From: Kitasatospora xanthocidica
GTDB lineage: Bacteria > Actinomycetota > Actinomycetes > Streptomycetales > Streptomycetaceae
DNA length: 64,000 bases
Reading direction: 5' to 3'
NCBI RefSeq assembly: GCF_014656195.1
Contig: NZ_BNBY01000002.1
Coordinates: 342,351-406,350 of the forward strand
Shown here piece by piece: positions 8,538 through 17,584 of this stretch (position 1 is its first letter; the number at the start of each line of letters is the position of its first letter). The position numbers and the translations under genes are program-made. The notes under the pieces were generated by a model, which saw nothing but the letters and a program-made list of their open reading frames with translations, searched no databases and was not told the origin of the DNA.

Positions 8538-8909
8538 ATGGCTGACATCAATGAGTACGGCGGCGGGCAGGGCCCGAACGCCGACGTCCTGGTCGTGACC
8601 ACCAATGACATCCCCGGCTTCCGGGTCGATCACGTGATCGGCGAGGTCTTCGGACTGACCGTCCGCAGCCGCCACATCGGCAGCCAGATCGGCGCCGGGC
8701 TGAAGTCGCTGATCGGCGGCGAGCTGCGCGGGCTGACGAAGACGCTGGTCGAGAGCCGTAACGAGGCGATGCAGCGGCTGGTCGAGCAGACCAAGGCCCG
8801 CGGCGGCAACGCCGTCCTGATGATGCGCTTCGACGTGACGGAGGCGGCGGACGTCGGCACCGAGGTCTGCGCCTACGGCACCGCCGCGGTGATCTCCCCG
8901 CTCGCCTGA
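8538..8909 (+). CDS. YbjQ/UPF0145 family protein
   Basis: 123-residue protein matching the heavy-metal-binding/UPF0145 (YbjQ) family: an N-terminal VVTTNDIPGFRVDHVIGEVFGL segment in which VTT, G and V-x-G-x-V/F spacing is characteristic, the central Arg/Glu-rich helix RNEAMQRLVEQTKARGGNA and the strand VLMMRFDV. The ATG at 8538 has AGGA eight bases upstream; an ATG at 8529 would overlap that site. The family forms a small oligomer of unknown function. Stands alone between divergent and co-directional neighbours. Confidence 0.85.
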   Translation: MADINEYGGGQGPNADVLVVTTNDIPGFRVDHVIGEVFGLTVRSRHIGSQIGAGLKSLIGGELRGLTKTLVESRNEAMQRLVEQTKARGGNAVLMMRFDVTEAADVGTEVCAYGTAAVISPLA

Positions 8910-9017
8910 GCGGCCCCGCGCCGCCGCACCCTCCGACTGCGCACACCGCGCCCGGTGCCCGGCACCCCCGTCCGAGAACGGCGGGAACAGTCACCGGGGC
9001 CCCGATGTTTCACCGGC

Positions 9018-10221
9018 GTGACTGTTTACGGTGCAACGAACTCGGGCGCGGTGAACTCGGGCCCGGCAGGCTCCGGTGTGACGGGCTCCGGCGTGACGGA
9101 CTCCGGTGCGGTGAACCCCGGCGCGCCGCAGCGGGTGGACGTCCTGGTGGTGGGCGCCGGGCAGGCGGGTCTGTCCGCCGCCTACCACCTGCGCCGCCGC
9201 GGCTTCGCCCCGTACCGGGCGGGCGCCGACGGCGGCTTCGTCGTGCTCGACGCCAACGCCGGGCCCGGCGGCGCCTGGGCGCACCGTTCGCCGTCCCTGC
9301 GGATGGCCACCGTGCACGGCTTCCACGACCTCCCGGACGCCGAGCTCCCGTCGGTCGACCCCGAGGCCCCCGCACGCGAGGTGGTGCCGGGGTACTTCAC
9401 GGCGTACGAAGCCCGGCACGCGCTCCCGGTCGTACGCCCGGTCGCGGTGCGCGCCGTACGCGCCGAGTCCGAGCGCCCCGACTCCCGACTGCTGGTCGAG
9501 ACCGACCACGGCATCTGGTCCACCCGGGCGCTCATCAACGCCACCGGCACCTGGACCCGGCCGTTCCTCCCGCACTACCCCGGCCACTACGCGGGCCGCC
9601 AGCTGCACTACGCCGACTACCACGGGCCCGAGGAGTTCGCGGGCCGGCGCGTCCTGGTGGTCGGCGGCGGCGCCTCCGCGATCCAGGTGCTGTCCGAGGT
9701 CGCGGCGGTCGGCGAGACGGTCTGGGTCACCCGCTCCGAACCCGTCTACCACGAGGGGCCGTTCACCCCCGAGTACGGGCGTGCGGTGGTCGCCAAGGTC
9801 GAGGAGCGGGTCCGCCAAGGGCTGCCGGTGCGCAGCGTGGTGAGCGTGACCGGGCTCGGCCCGTCCGTCGCCTACCGGCGCGCCGAGGAGCTGGGCGCGC
9901 TGCACCGGCGGCCGATGTTCGACCGTCTCACCGAGCGCGGAGCCGCCTGGGGCGACCAGGAGCTGGCGGTGGACGCGATCGTCTGGGCCACCGGCTTCCG
10001 GCCCGAGGTCGGCCACCTCGCGCCGCTCGGCCTGCGCTTCCCCCGGCGGCGGCATCGCGCTGACCGGCACCCGCGCCACCGCCGATCCGCGCGTCCACCT
10101 GGTCGGCTACGGCCCGTCCGCCAGCACCGTCGGCGCCAACCGGGCCGGGCGCGCGGCCGTCAACGACCTGGTCGAGCTGCTCGGCGACCCGGCGAAGCTG
10201 CCCGAGCCGGCGGCGGTCTGA
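9018..10221 (+). CDS. FAD-dependent (flavin monooxygenase-like) oxidoreductase, apparent frameshift near residue 340
   Basis: Two Rossmann motifs (VVVGAGQAGLSAAYHL for FAD and VLVVGGGASAIQ for NADPH) and the late ATGFRPE motif mark a flavin-containing monooxygenase/thioredoxin-reductase-fold enzyme. The GTG at 9018 is the likely start. Near 10040, at a run of five C, the frame breaks: the literal frame continues as Arg/Pro-rich nonsense past 10300, while skipping one base gives GGGIALTGTRATADPR, then HLVGYGPSASTVGANRAG and a stop at 10219-10221, which is the expected family C-terminus. So there is either a real +1 mutation or an extra C in the assembly. The N-terminus has six pentapeptide repeats (9039-9128). 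Confidence 0.8.
9039..9128 (+). repeat. 15-bp tandem repeat coding an N-terminal pentapeptide array
   Basis: Six in-frame pentapeptides NSGAV, NSGPA, GSGVT, GSGVT, DSGAV, NPGAP directly after the start of the flavin oxidoreductase and before its FAD Rossmann fold. A low-complexity, probably disordered extension. Confidence 0.75.
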
Positions 10222-10297
10222 CCGGCTGCGGGGCTGGCCGGCGGCGGGTCAGACCGCCCACCGGCGGCCGCCGACGGCGCGGGCGCCGGCCCAGGCC

Positions 10298-11449
10298 TCA
10301 GCGGTCGTAGTCGACCGTCACCCGGTCGGTGACCGGGCGGGCCTGGCAGGTGAGGACGTAGCCGGCGGCCAGTTCCTTCTCCTCCAGGGCGAAATTGCGG
10401 CGCATCTCCACCTCACCCTCGGTGACCAGGGCCCGGCAGGTGCCGCAGACCCCGCCCTTGCAGGCGAACGGCAGGTCGGGGCGGGAGCGCTGGGCGCCGT
10501 CCAGGATCGAGCGGTCGCGCGGGAGGGACAGGGTGCTGCCACGGCCGTCGAGGACGACGGTGACCTCGCTGCGCACGCCCTCGGTGCCCGCCGCGCCGTC
10601 GGACGAGGCGTCCGTCCGGTCCCAGTCCTCGTCGCGCTCCGGGAGCGGCTCGTCCTCGGCGTGGAACAGCTCCTGGTGCACGCGCTCGCCCGGGACGTCC
10701 AGTTCGGTGAGCAGTTCCTTCGCCCCGGCGACCATGCCGAACGGCCCGCACAGCCACCAGTGCCCGACGCTCCCGACGTCCACCAGCGCCGCCAGCAGCG
10801 CCCGTACCCGCTCCGGGTCGAGGCGGCCGCTGAGCAGTTCGGCGTCCCTGGTCTCCCGGGAGAGCACGTGGACCAGCTGGAAGCGGCCGAGGTAGCGGTC
10901 CTTCAGGTCGGCCAGCTCGTCGGCGAACATCACGGTGTCGCTGCGGCGGTTGCCGTAGAGCAGGGTGACGGTGGAGCGGCGGTCGGCGGCCAGCACGGAA
11001 CCGGCGATCGACAGCATCGGGGTGATGCCGGAGCCGGCCGCGAGCAGCACGTGGTCGGCGGGGACACCGAGCTCGGGGGTGAACAGGCCCGACGGCGTCA
11101 GCACCTCCACCTCCTCGCCGGACCGCGCCTCGCGCACCAGCCAGCGCGAGAACAGCCCGCCCGGCACCTCCCGGACGGCGATCCGCAGCGGTCCGCCGAC
11201 CGGGGCGCAGATCGAGTACGAGCGGCGCTCGTCGGCCCCGTCCACCAGCTTGCGCAGCGTCAGGGTCTGCCCGGGACGGAAGGCGTAGTCCTGGGCCAGC
11301 TCGTCCGGCACCGCGAAGGTCACCGCCACGGCGTCCTCGCAGAGCCGCTCCACCCGGTCGATCCGCAGCCGGTGGAAGGTGGGGCGGCGGGCCGGGCGGA
11401 TGCCGGTCGCCGGGGTGTCGGCGGGGGCGGACGGGACGGCGGCGGGCAT
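10298..11449 (-). CDS. paaE: Phenylacetyl-CoA epoxidase reductase subunit PaaE
   Basis: 383 residues: an FAD-binding ferredoxin-reductase barrel with ERRSYSICAPV, an NAD-binding fold with HVLLAAGSGITPMLSI, and a C-terminal 2Fe-2S domain with CKGGVCGTC and a distal cysteine in YVLTCQARP. This is PaaE, which passes electrons from NADPH to the di-iron PaaA/PaaC monooxygenase that epoxidises phenylacetyl-CoA. It is the last gene of paaABCDE and starts (ATG at 11449) directly after the paaD stop. The gene is convergent with the flavin oxidoreductase. Confidence 0.95.
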   Translation of the reverse strand: MPAAVPSAPADTPATGIRPARRPTFHRLRIDRVERLCEDAVAVTFAVPDELAQDYAFRPGQTLTLRKLVDGADERRSYSICAPVGGPLRIAVREVPGGLFSRWLVREARSGEEVEVLTPSGLFTPELGVPADHVLLAAGSGITPMLSIAGSVLAADRRSTVTLLYGNRRSDTVMFADELADLKDRYLGRFQLVHVLSRETRDAELLSGRLDPERVRALLAALVDVGSVGHWWLCGPFGMVAGAKELLTELDVPGERVHQELFHAEDEPLPERDEDWDRTDASSDGAAGTEGVRSEVTVVLDGRGSTLSLPRDRSILDGAQRSRPDLPFACKGGVCGTCRALVTEGEVEMRRNFALEEKELAAGYVLTCQARPVTDRVTVDYDR

Positions 11450-12097
11450 TCAGATCTCCTTGACGCGTTCGAAGGGCTCCCGGCAGGCGCGGCAGCGCCA
11501 GAGCGCCTTGCAGGCGGTGGAGCCGAAGCGGGACAGCTCCTCCGTCTCCGTGTCGCCGCAGAGCGGGCAGGGCACGGGGGGCGCGACCGCGGCGCGGCTC
11601 CGGGCGCCGACGCCCGCGCCTGTGCCTGCGCCCGTGCCCGCGCTCACACCGGTGCGGGTCGGGCCGAGGGCGAGCGGGACCGGTCCGGACGCGCCGACGG
11701 CGGAGGTCGGACGCGGCGGGGCGATGCCGGCCTCGCTGAGCTTGCGGCGGCCCTCGGCGGTGATCAGGTCGGTGGACCACGGCGGGTCCAGCCGCAGCCG
11801 TACCCGGACCTCCGGGTACCCGGCGGCGCGCAGCCGGCGGTCCACGTCGGCCGCCATCTCGGCGACGGCGGGGCAGCCCGAGTAGGTCGGGGTCAGCCAG
11901 GCGGTGACCGCGCCGCCGGCGCCGTCCACCTCGACCTCGGCCAGGACGCCGAGGTCGGCCAGGGTGAGCATCGGCAGTTCCGGGTCCGGGACGGCCGCGG
12001 CGACCGCCCAGGCCCGGTCGCGGGTGCTGCCCGCGACCGCCGCGCCGACGGTTCCCGTCACCACGTCGGTTCCCGTCACCACGTCGGTTCCCGTCAC
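11450..12097 (-). CDS. paaD: PaaD, phenylacetyl-CoA epoxidase assembly/maturation protein
   Basis: 215 residues. The N-terminal MIP18/DUF59-type domain has VPDPELPMLTLADLGVL and the later TYSGCPA loop; the C-terminus is a zinc ribbon with CPLCGDTETEELS and CRACREPFERV. PaaD is thought to help cluster or metal delivery for the Paa monooxygenase. The GTG start at 12097 overlaps the paaC stop (GTGA). An Ala/Gly/Thr-rich linker (SAGTGAGTGAGVGA) separates the two domains. The first 50 bases are a triplicated 18-bp unit that repeats the GTG start, so the true initiation codon could be any of several. Confidence 0.92.
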   Translation of the reverse strand: MTGTDVVTGTDVVTGTVGAAVAGSTRDRAWAVAAAVPDPELPMLTLADLGVLAEVEVDGAGGAVTAWLTPTYSGCPAVAEMAADVDRRLRAAGYPEVRVRLRLDPPWSTDLITAEGRRKLSEAGIAPPRPTSAVGASGPVPLALGPTRTGVSAGTGAGTGAGVGARSRAAVAPPVPCPLCGDTETEELSRFGSTACKALWRCRACREPFERVKEI

Positions 12098-12104
12098 CAC
12101 GTCG
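12051..12104 (-). repeat. 18-bp triplicated unit over the paaD start
   Basis: Three exact copies of GTTCCCGTCACCACGTCG (plus strand) at 12051-12068, 12069-12086 and 12087-12104. On the coding strand each copy supplies GTG codons preceded by a GGAAC run, so the initiation region and the paaC/paaD overlap have been multiplied. The protein begins with repeated VVTGTD. Confidence 0.9.
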
Positions 12105-12999
12105 CCCCCGGGTGCGCGCGGGCCAGCACCTGCAGCTCGGCGAGCAGCGGGCCGAGGGCCTCGGTGTGCACGCCGTCCCGGCCGGCCCGGCCGAGCACGG
12201 TGGCCAGCGGCGGCACCTCCGGCACGGTCAGCCCGGCCTCGGCGAGGACGGCGCCGAGCGAGGCCAGCACCGGTTCGCGCAGCGTCGCCGGGTCCACGCC
12301 CACCCGCAGCTCCACCGGGTGCGCCGTGAACAGCTCCTCCAGCAGCGGCCAGACGGCGTCCAGACCGGCCCGCATCCGCTCGGCGGAGTACGGCGTGCCG
12401 TCGCCGAGGCGCAGCGTCCAGGCGGTGGCGTACTCGCGGTGGTACGCCAGCTCCTTGACGCCCCGGGCGGCGACCGCCGCCAGCACCGGGTCGGGGTGCC
12501 CGGCCAGCGCCTCGTACAGGGCGCCGCGCGCGGTGGCGAACAGCAGCAGCCGGGCGATCGAGTACGCGAAGTCGCCGTTCGGCGCCTCCACCATCCGGAC
12601 GTTGCGGAACTCGTGGTCCTCGCGCCAGTACGCCAGGTCGTCCTCGGTGCGGCCGGAACCGTCCGCCTGGCCGGCCCGGGTGAGCAGCAGGCGGGCCTGG
12701 CCGAGCAGGTCGAGGCCGAGGTTGGCGAGCGCGACCTCCTCCTCCAGCTCGGGCGCCCGGGTGCACCACTCGATCAGCCGCTGGGAGAGGACCAGGGCGT
12801 CGTCGCCAAGCATCTGGCAGTAGGCCGCGAGGTCCGCGCCGTCCGTGCCGGCGGGCAGGGCGGTGTCCACGCCGAGCAGCGGGTCGGCGAAGCCCGTCCC
12901 GTACGCCCAGCGGCCCTCGCCCTCGGGGCCCGGGGTGGCCTCGGCGAGGCTGAGGTAGACGTGGTCGTCGTCGGTGGTGGACGTGGTGTGGTCGTGCAC
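12094..12999 (-). CDS. paaC: Phenylacetyl-CoA epoxidase structural subunit PaaC
   Basis: 301 residues, ferritin-like helical bundle. PaaC-specific stretches include LGDDALVLSQRLIEWC, LANLGLDLLGQARLLL and VKELAYHREYATAW. PaaC pairs with PaaA but carries a degenerate metal site. I prefer the GTG at 12999, which has GGGGGAG six bases upstream, over an earlier start overlapping paaB. It is followed by paaD through a four-base overlap. Confidence 0.93.
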   Translation of the reverse strand: MHDHTTSTTDDDHVYLSLAEATPGPEGEGRWAYGTGFADPLLGVDTALPAGTDGADLAAYCQMLGDDALVLSQRLIEWCTRAPELEEEVALANLGLDLLGQARLLLTRAGQADGSGRTEDDLAYWREDHEFRNVRMVEAPNGDFAYSIARLLLFATARGALYEALAGHPDPVLAAVAARGVKELAYHREYATAWTLRLGDGTPYSAERMRAGLDAVWPLLEELFTAHPVELRVGVDPATLREPVLASLGAVLAEAGLTVPEVPPLATVLGRAGRDGVHTEALGPLLAELQVLARAHPGATW

Positions 13000-13012
13000 G
13001 GTGGCTCCCCCG

Positions 13013-13348
13013 TCAGATGTGCGGGACATCCTCGGGGATGTCGTAGAAGGTCGGGTGGCGGTAGACCTTGTCGCCGCTGGGCTCGAAGAACGGGTCCCGC
13101 TCGTCCGGGGTGGACGCGGTGATCGCGTCCGAGCGGACCACCCAGAGGCTGACGCCCTCGTTGCGGCGGGTGTAGAGGTCGCGGGCGGCGAGCAGCGCCA
13201 TCCGGTCGTCGGCCGCGTGCAGCGAGCCGACGTGGACGTGGTTCAGGCCGCGCCGGGGGCGCACGAACACCTCGTACAGCGGCCAGCCGGCCTTGGACCC
13301 GCTGTGAGCGGACCCGGTCTGGGCGGAACCGGTGTGGGGCTCGGTCAC
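13013..13348 (-). CDS. paaB: Phenylacetyl-CoA epoxidase subunit PaaB
   Basis: 111 residues. After a short Thr/Gly/Ser-rich leader the protein carries the family core [20 protein letters not shown], then [15 protein letters not shown] and the C-terminal [16 protein letters not shown]. PaaB stabilises the PaaAC complex and couples it to PaaE. The GTG start at 13348 overlaps the paaA stop by four bases and has GGAG upstream. Residue count is slightly above the usual 95 because of the leader. Confidence 0.93.
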   Translation of the reverse strand: MTEPHTGSAQTGSAHSGSKAGWPLYEVFVRPRRGLNHVHVGSLHAADDRMALLAARDLYTRRNEGVSLWVVRSDAITASTPDERDPFFEPSGDKVYRHPTFYDIPEDVPHI

Positions 13349-14331
13349 TTTCCGTTCTCCTCTTCGGTGTGCGACTGCTCGGCCGCGCGCTTGGCGGCGT
13401 AGGCGACGGCCGCCTCCCGGACCCAGGCGCCGTCCTCGTGGGCGGCGCGGCGGCGGTCGATCCGCTGCGCGTTGCACGGGCCCTGGCCGCGGATGACCCG
13501 GTTCAGCTCGGACCAGTCCGGCTCGCCGAAGTCCCAGCCGCCGCGCTCCTCGTTCCAGCGCAGCTCGGGGTCGGGGAGGGTGACGCCCAGGTGCTCGGCC
13601 TGCGGGACGGTCATGTCGACGAACCGGCGGCGCAGCTCGTCGTTGCTGTGCCGCTTGATCCGCCAGGCCATCGAGCGGGCGGAGTTCGGCGAGTCCGCGT
13701 CCGAGGGGCCGAACATCATCAGCGACGGCCACCACCAGCGGTCCACCGCGTCCTGCACCATCCGGCGCTGGGCCTCGGTGCCGCGCATCAGCGTCATCAG
13801 GAGCTCGTAGCCCTGGCGCTGGTGGAAGGACTCCTCCTTGCAGATCCGCACCATCGCCCGGGCGTACGGGCCGTAGCTGCAGCGGCAGAGCGGGACCTGG
13901 TTGCAGATCGCCGCGCCGTCCACCAGCCAGCCGATCACGCCGACGTCGGCGAAGGTGAGGGTCGGGTAGTTGAAGATCGAGGAGTACTTCTGACGGCCGG
14001 AGATCAGCTTCTCGGTGAGCTCGGCCCGGTCGACACCGAGGGTCTCGGCGGCGGCGTAGAGGTAGAGGCCGTGACCGGCCTCGTCCTGGGCCTTGGCGAG
14101 CAGGATCGCCTTGCGGCGCAGCGAGGGGGCCCGGGTGAGCCAGTTGCCCTCGGGCTGCATGCCGATGATCTCGGAGTGGGCGTGCTGGGCGATCTGGCGG
14201 ATCAGGGTGGCCCGGTAGGCGTCGGGCATCCAATCCCTGGGCTCGATCCGCTGCTCGGCCGCGACGACCGCCTCGAACCGGTCCTCCGGCGTCTGCGCGG
14301 GGATCGCCTCGGCCACCTCTGCTGTCACCAC
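13345..14331 (-). CDS. paaA: Phenylacetyl-CoA 1,2-epoxidase catalytic subunit PaaA
   Basis: 328 residues, di-iron ferritin-like monooxygenase. Visible metal-ligand regions are [13 protein letters not shown] and [14 protein letters not shown], and the family stretches [20 protein letters not shown] and [19 protein letters not shown] are intact. It epoxidises the ring of phenylacetyl-CoA, the committed step of aerobic phenylacetate degradation. Start GTG at 14331 (a second GTG follows at once) behind GAGGGGACC. First gene of paaABCDE. A TetR-type dyad lies about 50-75 bp upstream. No paa regulator, ligase (PaaK) or downstream beta-oxidation genes are in the window. Confidence 0.95.
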   Translation of the reverse strand: MVTAEVAEAIPAQTPEDRFEAVVAAEQRIEPRDWMPDAYRATLIRQIAQHAHSEIIGMQPEGNWLTRAPSLRRKAILLAKAQDEAGHGLYLYAAAETLGVDRAELTEKLISGRQKYSSIFNYPTLTFADVGVIGWLVDGAAICNQVPLCRCSYGPYARAMVRICKEESFHQRQGYELLMTLMRGTEAQRRMVQDAVDRWWWPSLMMFGPSDADSPNSARSMAWRIKRHSNDELRRRFVDMTVPQAEHLGVTLPDPELRWNEERGGWDFGEPDWSELNRVIRGQGPCNAQRIDRRRAAHEDGAWVREAAVAYAAKRAAEQSHTEEENGK

Positions 14332-14380
14332 GGTCCCCTCTCGTGTCCTGCCCTGCGGTCCGCCCGGGGTCCGGACGGCA

Positions 14381-14404
14381 ACCGACTGACCGTTCGGTCG
14401 GTAC
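14381..14404 (-). promoter_or_regulatory. Candidate TetR-type operator upstream of paaA
   Basis: Dyad GACCG-TT-CGGTC at 14388-14399 within the longer imperfect palindrome 14381-14404 (ACCGACTGACCG / TTCGGTCGGTAC). It resembles the CGGT-containing boxes bound by actinobacterial PaaR (TetR family) regulators. The AGAATG on the minus strand just before it could serve as a -10 element, which would place the dyad at the transcription start. Factor assignment is inference. Confidence 0.5.
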
Positions 14405-14440
14405 CATTCTGCGCGGCGGGGCGGAGCGATGGCAAGGCGG

Positions 14441-14535
14441 GGAACAGATAACAGCTGACAGATTTCGAAATCTGTCAGCTGTCATCTGTCATCTGTTCGC
14501 TGTTATCCGTTCACTGTCATCTGTTCGCCGTCAGG
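14441..14535. repeat. Heptad-phased palindromic element, copy 2
   Basis: Three CAG-type heptads (GGAACAG, ATAACAG, CTGACAG) meet at ATTTCGAAAT and are followed by about nine complementary heptads (CAGCTGT, CATCTGT, CATCTGT, TCGCTGT and so on) ending CCGTCAG. The core is a loop-free perfect palindrome, 14452-14481 (15-bp arms centred on TTCGAA). It lies between the minus-strand M20 peptidase stop (48 bp away) and the paaA promoter, so it could insulate the paa operon from read-through. Confidence 0.85.
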
Positions 14536-14582
14536 TGCCGACTGTCGGCGGCCGGCCGTCGAAGGACCGCCCTACCTCCCGC

Positions 14583-16187
14583 TCACCCCTCCGCACGGTC
14601 GCGCAGTCGCGGCAGCGGTACGGCGAGGAGCGCCGCCAGCAGGGCGATCCGTGGGCCGATCTGGTCCAGCCTGATGTGCTCGTGCCGGGCGTGGGCGCCG
14701 GCGCCGACCGCGCCGAAGCCGTCCAGGGTCGGGAGCCCTCGCGAACCCGGCAGGTTGGTGTCCCCCGCCCCGCCCGCCGGGGCACCGTCCAACTGCTGCC
14801 CGAGCACTGCGGCGAGCGAACGCACGTGCCGGAGCAGCGGGTTGCCGGTGCGCTCGGGCCACGCCGGACGACTGGACAGCACCTCCGTCCGCACCCGGGC
14901 GCCCGGGCGCAGCGCGGTGAGCCGGGCGAGGTGGTCGAGCGTACGGCGCTGCGCCTCGGCGGTGGAGAACCGCAGGCCGAGTTCGGCCTCGGCCCGGCCC
15001 GCGATGACGTTGGCACGCGAACCACCGCTGATCCGACCGGCGTTGAGCTCCGTACCCGGCTGACCGGCGAGGTCGCGGACGGCCACCAGCTGGTCCACCA
15101 GCTCGTCGACCGCGGACACCCCGTCGTGTGCGTCGTTGCCCGCGTGCGCCTCGCGCCCGGTCACGGTGAGCCGGACCCGGGTGCTACCGCGCCGCGCGGT
15201 CTTCAGCCGACCGTCGGGGTGCGGCGGTTCGAGCCCCAGCACCGCGGCGGCTCCCCGCAGTTGGCGCTCGACCAGGCGGCGCCCGTCCGGGCTGCCGACC
15301 TCCTCGTCGGAGACCACGACCAGCCGCACGGCCCGGTGCGGGCGCTCCCCCAGATCCGCCAGCAGCGCCAACGCGCCTTCCAGGATGGCGAGTCCACCCT
15401 TCATGTCGACCACACCCGGGCCGGTGAGCCGGCCGTCCTCCTCGGTGACCGGCCAGTCCGCCAGGGTGCCGACCGGCCAGACGGTGTCATGGTGGCCGAC
15501 GATCAGCAGGTGCGGCAGGGTCTCGTCCCGGCCCTCCCACTCCAGGACCAGGTGGTCGCCGGCCGGTCCGGGTTCGCGGCGGGCGGTGGCCCCGGTGGCG
15601 CGGAATCCGGCCGCCAACTCTTCGGCGAGGGCGTCGAGTCGTGGGGCGTCCCCGCTGGGTGACTCGATCCGGGCCAGGTCGGCGCAGCGGCGTCGAACGG
15701 CGCCGGCGAGGGTACGGGCGCGGGCGCTGAGCGCCTGCGGAAGACCGGGCAGCGCCGCGGTGACGGTGGCCTTCGCGGTGGCGGCTGCCGTGGCGGCCGT
15801 GCCGGCAGCGGTGGCAGCGGCAGTGACCGGGGCGGCGGGAGTGGTGGGGGTGACAGGGGCCGTGGCCGTGTTCGCGGGGGCGGTCGGGGACACGGCCGTC
15901 GCCGTGGCCGGACTCGCGGCCGACACTGCGGGCGGGCTCGCGGCCGACACCGCGGGCGGCACCGCGGGCGGGCTCGCGGCCGGTTCGGTGGTCGAGGTGG
16001 CCGCGGTGATCACGGCGCCCGTGGCGGTCCTGGTCACCGCGGCGGCGGTGGCGACCGTCGTGACGGTGGTGGCGGCCGCCCCGGCGAGCGCTTCGCCGTC
16101 GGCGGCGGCAGGGACGGAGACCTGGGTTCTGTCGGGCTCGGTGGCAGCACCTTGGGCAGTGGGCGACCCGACGATCTGGGGACTCAA
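14583..16187 (-). CDS. M20-family zinc metallopeptidase with long Ala/Thr-rich N-terminal extension
   Basis: 534 residues if started at TTG 16187, which has GGAGG six bases upstream. The catalytic part begins near residue 155 and has the M20/CPG2 metal and catalytic motifs in order: GHHDTVWPVG, GPGVVDMKGGLAI, SDEEVGSPDG and a late HARHEHI; the dimerisation region starts GREAHAGNDAHDG. It resembles glutamate carboxypeptidase/ArgE-DapE enzymes that trim peptides or acylated amino acids. The first 150 residues are almost only Ala, Thr, Val, Pro, Ser, with repeats such as SPPAVSAA; either a disordered extension or a start placed too far upstream. Confidence 0.83.
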   Translation of the reverse strand: MSPQIVGSPTAQGAATEPDRTQVSVPAAADGEALAGAAATTVTTVATAAAVTRTATGAVITAATSTTEPAASPPAVPPAVSAASPPAVSAASPATATAVSPTAPANTATAPVTPTTPAAPVTAAATAAGTAATAAATAKATVTAALPGLPQALSARARTLAGAVRRRCADLARIESPSGDAPRLDALAEELAAGFRATGATARREPGPAGDHLVLEWEGRDETLPHLLIVGHHDTVWPVGTLADWPVTEEDGRLTGPGVVDMKGGLAILEGALALLADLGERPHRAVRLVVVSDEEVGSPDGRRLVERQLRGAAAVLGLEPPHPDGRLKTARRGSTRVRLTVTGREAHAGNDAHDGVSAVDELVDQLVAVRDLAGQPGTELNAGRISGGSRANVIAGRAEAELGLRFSTAEAQRRTLDHLARLTALRPGARVRTEVLSSRPAWPERTGNPLLRHVRSLAAVLGQQLDGAPAGGAGDTNLPGSRGLPTLDGFGAVGAGAHARHEHIRLDQIGPRIALLAALLAVPLPRLRDRAEG

Positions 16188-16924
16188 CGCTCGCCTCCGC
16201 GGCCGCCGCCGGTATTCAGCGGCCGGACCGGCCGACCGCTCCCGCCCGGGTGCCGGCCCCGGCCGGACCTCACCGTGCGGCCGGACGTCACCGTGCGGCC
16301 GGGATGATCGGCGGTCCGCCGGAGCGGCCCGTCTGGCCCAAGTACGGTGGAACGGCTGGGCGGCGTGCTTGGCATTGCGTCCTCCTCGCTCGATCCGGTG
16401 GCCCCGGTCCGCCCGGAGCCGCCGTGGACGGCGGCTTCCTCGCGGTGGGCGCAATGGCCGGACCGCCGCAGGGAAGCCGAGATGTGAGCCTAGAAGAACC
16501 GTTCGGTTTCCTGCGAGGTGGCCCTGCTCCCAGCGTGCCGGTACCGGGCCCAGCCTCGGACACCCGTCGGAGAGCGGCAGCGGGCGCACGGCGCGCGGGC
16601 CTGGATCGGCGCGCGGACGCGGTCGCCGGATCGCGCCCATCTCCACCATGGACCCGCCGCCCGAGTTCGGCAGCGCAAACCGCCAAGGCACGGCATTTCC
16701 ACGCCGGATGGGTGACAGCGGCTCAGCGGGCGGTACCAACCGGGAGCACGCGACGGCTCAGGGAAGCCCGCTCCGACACCCGGCCTGACTCCACGGGAAC
16801 GTCCGGGGAACACCCGCGTGAACACCCGCCGATGCGGTGCCCCGACGAGCCCCGCCGTGCGCCGCCACCGAAGGCCTCGCCCGAGGCCTCGCCGACGGTG
16901 CCGCCCGAGGCGGGGCCACCGTGC
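16188..16924. other. 737-bp region without a convincing gene
   Basis: Between the M20 start and the response-regulator stop. Open frames here are Arg/Pro-rich and lack family motifs or ribosome binding sites, so I call none. One small dyad, GAACCG-TT-CGGTTTC (16496-16510), could be an operator half-site pair. The region must contain the M20 promoter and the 3-prime end of the two-component operon. Confidence 0.5.
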
Positions 16925-17584
16925 TCAGAAACCGTCCCCCACCAACCCGGCATCGCGGGCCAGCAACGCGGCTTGGACCCGGTTTCCGACGCCGAGCCCG
17001 GTCAGGATCCGACTGACGTGCGCCTTGACGGTGCTCTCCCGCATCCCCAGGACGCCCGCGATCTCGGCGTTGGAGAGCCCGTCGGCGAGCTCCCGCAGCA
17101 CGTCGGTCTCGCGCGGGGTGAGCCCGGCGACCCGCCCGCGCGCGGCGACCGACCGGGGTGCGCCGACCCGGTGGTAGCGGTCGATCAGGCGCCGCGCCGC
17201 CGCCGGGTGCAGCATCCCCTGGCCGCCCGCGACGACGTGCACGGCCCGGGCGATCTCGGCGGGCGGGGTGTCCTTCAGCAGGAAGCCGTCCGCCCCGGCG
17301 GCGAGTGCCTGGTACACGTACTCGTCCAGGTCGAAGGTGGTGAGCGCGATGACCCGCGGGGCGTCGGGCAGTTCGCGCAGGCGCCGGGTGGCGGCGATGC
17401 CGTCGAGCCGGGGCATCCGGATGTCCATCAGGGCCACGTCGATCCGCCGGCTCCCGGCGAGTTCGACGGCCTGGAGCCCGTCGGAGGCCTCGGCGACCAC
17501 GGTGAGCGCCGGGTCCTGGGCGAGCAGGTCGACCAGGCCGAGGCGCACCAGCGCGTCGTCGTCTACCACCATCGTGCGGATCAT
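16925..17584 (-). CDS. NarL/LuxR-family response regulator
   Basis: 219 residues. Receiver domain with acidic pocket VVDDD, phospho-acceptor Asp in VALMDIRMP, and conserved ALTTFD and LLKDTPP. C-terminal LuxR helix-turn-helix: LTPRETDVLRELADGLSNAE followed by VKAHVSRILTGLGV. The ATG at 17584 overlaps the TGA of the kinase gene, so kinase and regulator are translationally coupled. A DesK/LiaS-like kinase partner and absence of a linked sensor target leave the stimulus open. Confidence 0.93.
   Translation of the reverse strand: MIRTMVVDDDALVRLGLVDLLAQDPALTVVAEASDGLQAVELAGSRRIDVALMDIRMPRLDGIAATRRLRELPDAPRVIALTTFDLDEYVYQALAAGADGFLLKDTPPAEIARAVHVVAGGQGMLHPAAARRLIDRYHRVGAPRSVAARGRVAGLTPRETDVLRELADGLSNAEIAGVLGMRESTVKAHVSRILTGLGVGNRVQAALLARDAGLVGDGF

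Noticed and set aside
16250..16925. Possible small genes in the 16.2-16.9 kb gap
   Set aside because: Only Arg/Pro/Gly-rich frames, no ribosome binding site or motif.
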